Shown here: one piece after another, positions 55,856-64,000 of the stretch
Layout: each line of letters starts with the position of its first letter
How positions within the stretch are numbered: position 1 is the first letter of the stretch
Origin: Lingula anatina
Taxonomy: Eukaryota; Brachiopoda; Lingulata; Lingulida; Lingulidae
Direction: 5' to 3'
Length of the DNA stretch: 64,000 nucleotides
NCBI RefSeq assembly: GCF_001039355.2
Contig: NW_019773692.1
Coordinates: forward strand, 422,706 to 486,705
Notes under the pieces: generated by a model
What the model was told of the DNA's origin: nothing
Database searches by the model: none
The model's input: only the letters and a program-made list of their open reading frames with translations
Program-made: the position numbers and the translations under genes

Positions 55856-58800
55856 ACAGACACGCATCAAGCACATAGTGGAGGAAACGTTTTTCGACCA
55901 ACTGATTTTTCATGCTGCAACACACATTTAAGATTAATCTCAACAAGGCTAAAGCGTGATAAATACGCAGATTTATCTCAATATTGTAGTAGGAGCGACG
56001 ATCATATTTACCTTAATTATGTGGATTAGGTCATATACTTTGATCAGTCGGGCAAATCCACATTTATCGAAGGGAGAAGCATACTATAATTGTGCTCCCA
56101 CCGAGGGCGCCGCCCTTGACGATCTGATAAAAAGTACGATAAAGAAGTAAAAACTCGCGTCTGTGTCTCGTTGACAATAGAACCACTTTTCGGTCAAAGA
56201 CAGCCTAAAAGCGACAGCGGAAGTATTAATTGACAATAGTGTTTCTGTCTAGCCACTCCAAACTTGAAAAATGATCATCACTTTACCTGCATAAGGTATC
56301 GGCTCTGTTTGAAAGTGAAATTTATAGTAATAACATACGTGAATCAAACATTTCGGTCTTTTCTATGAAGAATATGGACCTCTTTGATTTCAGCAGTCAA
56401 GCAGAGAAGGGAGTCAAAAGCATTTGTCCCTTGGACCCATCAGTTCTGATGGGTTCGATGAATGCAGTTGATAAAACATCCATTACACATTATAGATGTC
56501 TTTTGACATTTTTTGACGCTGTCAGTTTGAAAAATATACGGTATACAGTTAAAAGTTATTTTACTTTATGTTTTAACTCACCGTTCAAAGCATTTAAATC
56601 ATGCACGAGCAAACCGACTGAACAATCCATCGGCACAAAGTCTCTGTGTTTCTTGCTGGGTCTTCATCCATGCAAGTGACACTTCTTAATGTTCTTAGCT
56701 AGTGCATGTTCAGTTTTACGTCTAGCTAGGTAAAATAAATCATTATACCTCGCCCTTGTATCACTAGATGCATAAGGCGATAAAATGCTTTATAACGCCA
56801 AAAAGGGAGAAACAGTCAAATCGAGCTGTGATATCTAATACGAGATAAATTTGATATACAAGGGGAAATAGGTGGTATTGTTTTTTTTAAACATATGATT
56901 GACAGATTGTTATTTTTAAAGGAACACAAAATGTGTCTTTATTTTCATGGGAAAACATGTCGCCAAGCGAACAAATAACAATCCATGTATTATAACTCTG
57001 ATTTACCCTTTGTCTAGGGTCTCTCTCTTACCCTTTACCAGGACCTACAGAGTGATATTTGCAATACTAGATATGTCTCTGGTTAATTCTATGCATTTTA
57101 CAGGACTGAGAAACAAGGGCGATGATTTTTAATGGAATTTACAACATTGATCAGTTGGATTCTTGTATAGAGTAGGTCTCTCTATCTGTTACAAAGTTAG
57201 ATGAAAAAAATCTTCCAATTTTGTAATGGCGAGAGCAGACCTTTGGTTGTTTTAAAATGAAATTGAAAGAATCAAAGATTAAAAATTGAAATAAAATCAG
57301 ACCCAAGTAGGTCAATACAGAAGAAACTGAAATTAATTCAAGAAAAAAAAACTTAAGTTATTCTTTAAAATGATATATATCACAAGAACGACTGCATGAA
57401 TAAGATTCAATAGATTACGAGAAGACTTTTTGTTAGAATGGTTTTTCAGAATGATAGTGAACAGCCAACACCTTGTATCGCCAGGGAATTTAAGCAAGCC
57501 TTTGAAAGGAGCCATTATGTGTGCATAAAGAGTGGCCAGGTTTGTTTAGTAAACAGGAAATATACTTCTTTTGGTCAATGAGGGGTGCGGCCGGACATAG
57601 AGAGAAATCGATTAAGTTACGACGTATTGAACAAGATTGGAAAGAATAGAGAAAGGGTGAACAAAATCTAATGGGACGTATCTAATTAATTAACTGAACA
57701 TATTGATTGAACGAGTCTAATTATGTATTTAAGTTCGATTTCAAATACGCAGTGATCATTTTTCCAAAGTTTAACTAATCTAATCACCTGGATAAAATGG
57801 TATTAACCAAAGATCAAAAGAATAAGAAATTAAGTAGTGGACTTCAATAACAAGAGCACAGACCTTGGGTATGTTATGATGAAAAGTATTGAAAAACTTA
57901 GTTTAGATGAACTGCACGACATAAAAGCCTCAAAAACTTGCCAAATTATCTCAATCTCAAGAGAGTTGATTAGACAATGGCCAGACCTGTGTACTCACGC
58001 AGGCACACCAGTTGATTACAATGCTCAACTGTAATTAAATTTGCTGATCAAAGAGCTGTTCGTGGGATATTGTTGAATTTATTCAAGAACGCGTGGACCT
58101 GTGTTTTCGTTCGGCTGGTGAGAAGGGAGCGAATTGCGTTCTCTCAGTATCCAGGGCTGTGGTCTAGGGTGAAGGGTGGAATGAACGCGCTCGAGGCGGT
58201 TGTTCTTTCCCTGCTGTTAATTTTGTTGTCTTCCAAACAACCTAAATGGGTAAATATTTGGAAGCAATTGTTTCGTTACAGTAAAGAAAATCAAGAACTT
58301 ACGTTGTATTTACCTTGAAACCAAACATGATGTAGTTGATATCAATATTTTGTATTTTTAGAGTGCCATTAAGAGGTGCGGTTCTTGATTTTATGTCGCA
58401 TAAGAAGTTCACTTTTTTAATATTGACTGTTCTGTTTCTATGTCTTGAAATCCCTATACTACTCACACTGCGCCATTCCCACCTGTGGCGGTCATCTCAT
58501 GTTTTCTTTAATGGAAACAAATAGATGTTGCGTCAATATGCCCAATTTCTCAACTACTGAAGACCCAGAAAAGACATCGTGTCATTCAAAGCCACGACGT
58601 AAGAGTATCCTGTAAGGGATTATCCCGCTAATTTTCCTTGAAAAATTTTCCCCTCTGCTCACGAAAGCATTGCTCGACCCGTCACTTTGCTTGAGTCCAG
58701 TGCTTTGTGACTTCTTATTCCATAACTTAGTTTTTCAACGAATTAAGTGTTCAGAAAATTTAGATTTAAAATATGACTTTAGGGCATTAGCAAGCATGTG

Positions 58801-61058
58801 TAGTAAACATTTAAATTTACTGACCCTATCAAGACAATAAGTGTATAAATCTAGTAAAAGACTGGGTGAGAATGGCGATGGGGAAAAAATGTTGAGGCCC
58901 ATAAAAGCATTAATTTACATAGTGTTGCGAAATACTTTAAATCGTATCATTTATATGAGAGAAAGGGAGAAAAAAGATAGTATATAAACACACTTGCAAC
59001 GGTGGGAGCCAAACACCCAAACCCAAGTGTCCAAAAATAAAATTGAATGAATTCAAAGTTGTATTCATTTTTTAAAAACATATACGTGTATAGAACATAA
59101 ATCCATATATTATAATTTGTAGTGATTTGTAGTGATTCAGTCATGGTAAATTATACATGACGTAAGAACGTTTTTCTAAATATTTAAACTATAACTCAAG
59201 GGGCTTTGCGTCATGGCTAATACTAGGTAACGTATGTTCCCCAGAAATATTGTCAAAAAGTTTCATTTTGTTGGTGCAATAGAAAACATTGTTTTCTGTT
59301 GCTGACCAAAAAATATAATGTAATTCCATGATTGATTGACATTTCTTATATAATATTTGGATCATGAGGGAAAAAATAATTTATTCAATGCTTGTTTTAC
59401 TGTCAGTAGGGTGTATTTTCCCCTTTTTTTAATATTCAGTAACAAGCAAACTAAAGTCGCTCAAAAACTTCCTAACCGCTCTATACAGAAGATTATTATA
59501 ATTATTTATAACGTTATACTTGTAGGAGATGAATCAAAGAACAAAATCAGTGATGATTGCATTTTCAAAGTGAGTAAAACGTTTTACAGCTGGACGATTT
59601 GCATTAGTGACAGTTATACGTAGGCCTATGTTCTTTTTGGGGATAGACGATGAATAATTTTTTATTATTCATGGTTCCAGGGAAGTGAAACTTTGATACA
59701 AACTTCTTCATGTGGGACCCTAAAATAATCAAACATAGTTTGCAATCTGTGCATTAAATATTTGACATCAATTGCACCTCTAAATTGGGTTTGGGTGCTA
59801 ATAATTTAAATGATTTTTAAAAAAAGAAAAAAAAAAACACTCATTCTATAACTGTTATGAGAAAGAAGTGAGATTGTATGAGAAACTCACAAGCACGGGG
59901 TGTGAGGGAAAGGTTGGATAAAAAAGGTCTACTATTACTGTATATTCATGACTATTTTGGAAAATTGAACCGAAGCAAAACTGACATTTTGCGAAAAATT
60001 CGTGTCCCGACCAAAAGACAAAATGATTTAAATGTCTATTTAAAAAATCATATTTCAACTATACATGTTTCCAAGGTGAATCTTTTAATTGGCATAAGAC
60101 AGATCGCTCTTTTTTACCATGTGTTTAACAAATTAGATGTATGTTTTTAGCTATAGATTGCATAAAGCATTTTTATAATATCCATTTTAAATTATGTCCC
60201 AGTCTTTCAGTGTTAATGAGATCCTTACATTGATTGGTTTCATTGACAGGGTTTTGTCTAGTTATATCGTTATAGGGCGCATTGCCAATGAAAGTATTGT
60301 TCTACATAGATCGATCCAACTCAGCATGGACTCTCGCTAAATGCAATCAGATTAAGTGAATGACACATCTTATCTTGTTTCCTCGTATAATCACCATTTT
60401 TTACTCAACGCCATTTGCATTCAGAGAACATCCCCGCAGAGTTTGATTGATCTTCGTTTAAGGCCGGTTTCGTTGGGAATTGACCCTTAGATGTTGACTC
60501 CTTTGAGGTAGGTAATAATTATAATGGTATTTTCATCAACAAAAGATGCATTACCAATCTAATACATATTTTATTATTAACATCATTATTTGCCTGCTTA
60601 CATGTAGGGCCTACTTACTAAGTAGCCTAACTTTTTACCTAATTACTTACTTTTGGTAAGTATGCAACCTAAGAGCGGAAGCCCTATATTTCAGTTTTTA
60701 TTGTTTTTTAAACGCGTGGTGAAATAATGTTATTTAGGCCTACCTACATGTAGAAATTTTTTACTAAAATTAACAAATAAATCAACAGCTAAAGAATTAA
60801 TATAGCTTAACCCATCCATTTGACTTTCAATCACATTTCTGTGAACAGTTCTCTTTAACTGGATTTTTCAAATTAATTTCTTAAAATTAACTAGCCTGTT
60901 ATAATTTTTAGATTGGAATAACAAGCTAAAACAAGAAAACAAGAAGTTTTTAATAACGTTAGTTTTTAGGATAAACAGGAAACTTGTTGTAGGAGTGTTG
61001 AAATGATACTGAAATCAATGGTTGATTGGGATATTTATCACTTTGAAATATAATAATT

Positions 61059-61267
61059 ACCTCCGCCAAGGAGGTTATGTTTTCACCCCTGTTTGTCTGT
61101 CACAACACAACTCAAAAAGTTAATTAGGCCTATGGACCGATTTTGATGAAATTTTCAGGAACTGTCAGAAGTGGGCCAAGGAACAGATGATTAGTTTTTG
61201 GTGGTGATCTGGATCAAATATCAATCAATAATCAATAATAATCAAAAATTGCTGCCTTGGCAGAGGT
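61059..61267 (+). mobile_element. Short dispersed repeat with 13-bp terminal inverted repeats (ACCTCCGCCAAGG family)
   Basis: ACCTCCGCCAAGG at 61059-61071 pairs with CCTTGGCAGAGGT at 61255-61267 with one mismatch. Between them are ttttgatgaaattttcagga, tgtcagaagtgggccaagga and tttttggtggtgatctggat, and the right end is followed by ctgcgctct. From familiarity, this matches a very widespread short interspersed repeat seen in many marine invertebrates. No coding capacity. It lies upstream of the FLASH-like gene. Confidence 0.7.
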
Positions 61268-62788
61268 CTGCGCTCTTGGATTGCTTTTCTAGTTTAGTAA
61301 CTGATATGATAAAATGGAGAGACGCCAGAGCCCTTCACGGGATTTGTTTCGTCTTGATCGCCAGAGCCCCCTATACTTCAATTGGTAAATACAGGTTTAG
61401 CGGGACTGGAGTAAAAGAAGCTTTTTCTTCGAGCATCTACTTTATCAATATGGTGAGTGGTTTTAAGCTTCCAAGACGATTTAATGGTTGCCTAGTAAGT
61501 GTCTTTCAAGTTCTATGTGTGTTGAATTCTTAAGCATACGTTTTAAAATTCGTAGCGCTCTGTGCTTTCTTCTCGCTACCAGGCGCTCCGCCGCCGAGGC
61601 AGTGCACTCATTTATGAAATGACATAAAAGAGATGCACCAAAGAGAGTTGAATCATTTGTGGATTGAGAATTTGAGAAAATGGGCTTTCCCCCCTTATGA
61701 GCCGGTTGTTTTGATATCAAGCAGTAGTCATAAAATGGTCATCAAAACAACTATTTGATTCAAATCAAATTATCTCTAGCTCTGCTAGTAAAGGCAATAT
61801 ACAATTGTTTTATGATCAGGAATTTTGGCACTTTCTTATTGGTCAGGCGCCAGGATTAGTCGATTCAGCCCACGATCTCTCAATGCCATAATGTCATCAA
61901 TGTGGTCTAGTGTAGTGTCTCACCATTGGTTTTGGTCAGTCATCTCAGCTTCGTTTTATATCTTGCCATGAGGTGACCTCACCCAAAGTCAGTAATAATG
62001 TATTGTGCACTTTGACAGAGGTCAGAATGTTGTTTTGCTGTGATATCACCCAAGGTGCAGCTGAGGCTAACATCACTGTTTTTAAGGCATGCAAAACAAT
62101 ACATTGACATAGGTTTAAGTCTATAATTATTTAAATTTATAGTTCAATATCTGAACATCAGTGTTAAAAGTTTCAACTCCCCACATCGCCATCTGCCCAC
62201 ATTGTCATTTGATTGACTGTATATTTCCTTTAATCTGATTGTTCAAAAAGCCAACAACTATGTAATGAGTCAATATTATATTTGGGGATTATGTCCGTTA
62301 TCAGTATTACGTTTTATTAGACCTCAAATTGATGGACGTAAGATCATAAGATATGCTAACTGCACATTAATGTATGTTTAAAAAAAATACGTAATTTGAT
62401 AATATATTCATTTATGGTGTGTTGTCTGTAATTCTTTTTGGATATCAGTTGCATGCCAGCTGCTTTATTCAGGGTCTCAGATCCATAGTAATATCTTCAA
62501 AAGTCATCTTAGATATGCATGCTTTGAGTGAGAGCAAATTAGATGTTATGTTAAATGTATTTCAGCCAATGTGATTGAGGCAGATTTGGATCTGGATGTA
62601 TATTATGAAATAAGGGTTATTAAGTTCATTTTCAAGAGCAACTTGGTCTACTTGAAAGCCTGGCTAATAGCATGTGGATCAGGTAAATTTATTTTATGCT
62701 TTGTTGCACGTAACAATTGATAACTATCAGTGACACTGGTAGCCTAATTGACACAATTATAACTTGATACTATCTTGTAAAATTTCAG
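61268..62788. other. 5' flank of the FLASH-like gene
   Basis: A less AT-rich stretch around 61300-61620 (with CpGs near cgctccgccgccgaggcag at 61581-61600) is a candidate promoter or leader-exon region. Donor-like strings occur at about 61495 (cta/gtaagtg) and about 62680 (cag/gtaaat). The latter could join to the acceptor at 62788. No coding exon is recognised. Confidence 0.4.
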
Positions 62789-62866
62789 ACTTGTGTGGAA
62801 GATAAGAAATTTGTAGCCAGAGTAAGCTAGAGTCCCAAGGAGACTTTAAAGGGAGACTGTCCAAGA

Positions 62867-63609
62867 ATGGATGTATCAGAAGAAGAATTAAGCAACCTAG
62901 ACCTTTATTCTGATCTGCTGTCTACTGATCATCAGCATGAAGAGATTGAGAAACAAGAGGTAGGTAGTGTATATGGTAAATAAACTAATATATTAAACAT
63001 TAGTAGAAAAGAAGTTCCATGGCCAAGATGTTTTTTATAGCCATGGTAATACACAAATCAGATATAACAGAAGTCTGAATTTGAAATGTTTCTGCGGTTG
63101 GAAAATGCCTTATTGTTATTGATTGCTTTAGTGATTGTTGTGTGTTATTTTTCTTTTTATGTGTTATGCCTAAAATACTTCCTTGTTTTTGCTATGGATC
63201 AGTGCCTCTGGTACTGGCATTCTCTTTCTACATGCATGTTACTCATCTTATCTGATAGGAGATTCAAGGTTATCAGAAACAGTGAACAACGATATTATAA
63301 TGCACACAGTGATTAGTGTGTGAAAATTGACTCTTGATACAGGTAGGATTATAGGATTTCCTTATGTCATTGTCACCTGAATTTCTTAACCTACATATAG
63401 AAATTTTTCCATTCTCAGCTGAAGTCTAGACTTGAAGATGTTGTGAGAGAAAATGAAGAAATGAAGAAAGAATTGGCTAAATTTCATGTTCAAACAGAGA
63501 CATTGGTCAAAGAAAATGCTGTGTTAAAGAAGAACATGTCAGCACTTTATCAGACAGCTAAACTGGAGATGAAAAGAAAAGAAGCTGATATCACCAGGAT
63601 GAGAAAAAC
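62867..63609 (+). CDS. CASP8AP2: FLASH/CASP8AP2-like protein, first two coding exons, incomplete at right edge
   Basis: FLASH is a large nuclear protein that, with Lsm11 of the U7 snRNP, recruits the cleavage complex for histone pre-mRNA 3' processing. Exon 62867-62959 (31 codons, preceded by an acceptor at 62788 and an in-frame TAG at 62828, so this ATG is the first possible) encodes an acidic start with LSNLDLYSDLLSTD. It joins in phase to 63419-63609 (63 codons plus 2 bases), which is a coiled coil with LVKENAVLKKNMSALYQTAK and EMKRKEADI. The layout of an acidic LDLY motif, then a coiled coil ending in a LKKN-x-SAL-x-x-TA-x-x-E-x-x-RK block, is that of the FLASH N-terminus, where dimerisation and Lsm11 binding reside. 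The assignment rests on about 95 residues. Another coiled-coil nuclear protein is possible. Confidence 0.6.
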
Positions 63610-64000
63610 GTAAGCAGACAATATCATTCCCTCCTTAATCTGTGCAGTGGGGTGGTACATTGCCTTTTAATACTAATTAAAATTTGGTTGAACTGGTATG
63701 GCATTTTCTTCAGCTTTTTCTCTAGTTTTATTTTTCTACCTGTTACAAACATGCCATTCGTTATAGTGGCATATTTTTTTTTAAGTGAGGAGTTGTCATT
63801 TAGGTTCTTGTTAACTTACAAAATTAAAGGTGCATTGAATGTTTTAAATTCAGTCCAGGTGGGTAGATGTCGTGAGTAACTGGCCCGGTTTAAAATTTTG
63901 TCACTCTTTAACAAAATATTTCTTGGCGTTTGGGCCTGTAAGATTCAGATATTACTGTCATTGTGATGGATCACTGGCATGGAGCCAGCTGTCATTGTGA
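63610..64000 (+). other. Intron of the FLASH-like gene running off the window
   Basis: Begins with the donor gtaagc at 63610. No further exon in the same style is visible up to the window end. Confidence 0.5.

Larger units (their letters stand above)
50701..61058. other. Intergenic region upstream of NOTUM, no recognisable gene
   Basis: About 50700-55300 is less AT-rich and has more CpG than the rest of the window, as expected of a promoter-proximal regulatory domain. Short open frames occur (for example minus-strand 52326-52568) but none shows family motifs or paired splice sites. Donor-like strings on the minus strand at about 53545 (ccag/gtatga) and about 54478 (acag/gtaagc) are candidate ends of a NOTUM leader exon. 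TCF/LEF-type heptamers occur at 52739, 55112, 55185, 56382, 57271 and 58047. Beyond about 56000 the sequence is AT-rich with nothing distinctive. Confidence 0.5.

Noticed and set aside
60666-60685. taagagcggaagccc as a third end of the TWA transposon
   Set aside because: Only the first nine bases resemble the element end and the following sequence diverges completely.
61198-61533. 111-codon plus-strand ORF
   Set aside because: Starts inside the dispersed repeat and runs into the 5' flank of the FLASH-like gene; no coding motif.

Overview
The window is nuclear DNA from an invertebrate animal: AT-rich, intron-dense, with canonical GT/AG splice sites, microsatellites and interspersed repeats. 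Gene content (tomosyn, coproporphyrinogen oxidase, Notum, a FLASH-like protein) is pan-metazoan. A marine invertebrate deuterostome or lophotrochozoan seems plausible, but the sequence does not settle the phylum. I assigned exons by reading splice sites and reading phase by hand; there are no transcript data.

Layout. (1) 190-29314, minus strand: the 5' part of a tomosyn (STXBP5/STXBP5L) gene, eleven coding exons encoding about the first 370 residues, leaving the window at the left edge. Its introns hold a 1 kb foldback element, a LINE remnant, a CA microsatellite and three apparent tandem duplications. Each duplication abuts a single-base gap (n at 2110, 18658 and 24722) and is best explained as two haplotypes laid end to end by the assembler; one of them duplicates tomosyn exon 2. 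(2) 29315-30048: a short head-to-head interval shared by tomosyn and CPOX, containing a perfect GGTCA-CTG-TGACC palindrome. (3) 30049-34884, plus strand: a complete 13-exon CPOX gene (388 aa), with one GC-AG intron and a small foldback element in an intron. (4) 34885-37170: convergent 3' flanks. (5) 37171-50693, minus strand: a complete 11-exon NOTUM gene (559 aa) with signal peptide, Ser/Asp/His triad and an unusual Lys/Arg-rich segment. (6) 50694-62788: a 12 kb stretch without a recognisable gene, upstream of NOTUM on one side and of the FLASH-like gene on the other; it contains several TCF/LEF-type heptamers and one copy of a dispersed repeat. (7) 62867-63609, plus strand: the first two coding exons of a FLASH/CASP8AP2-like coiled-coil gene, running off the right edge.

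Functionally the genes are independent: tomosyn regulates SNARE-mediated secretion, CPOX acts in mitochondrial haem synthesis, Notum is a secreted Wnt deacylase, and FLASH acts in histone mRNA processing. No operon-like or novel multi-gene system is visible. The most interesting signals are the reciprocal heterozygous transposon insertions reconstructed from the assembly breaks, the nuclear-receptor-type palindrome in the shared promoter, the candidate Wnt-feedback sites around NOTUM and the basic insert in Notum.
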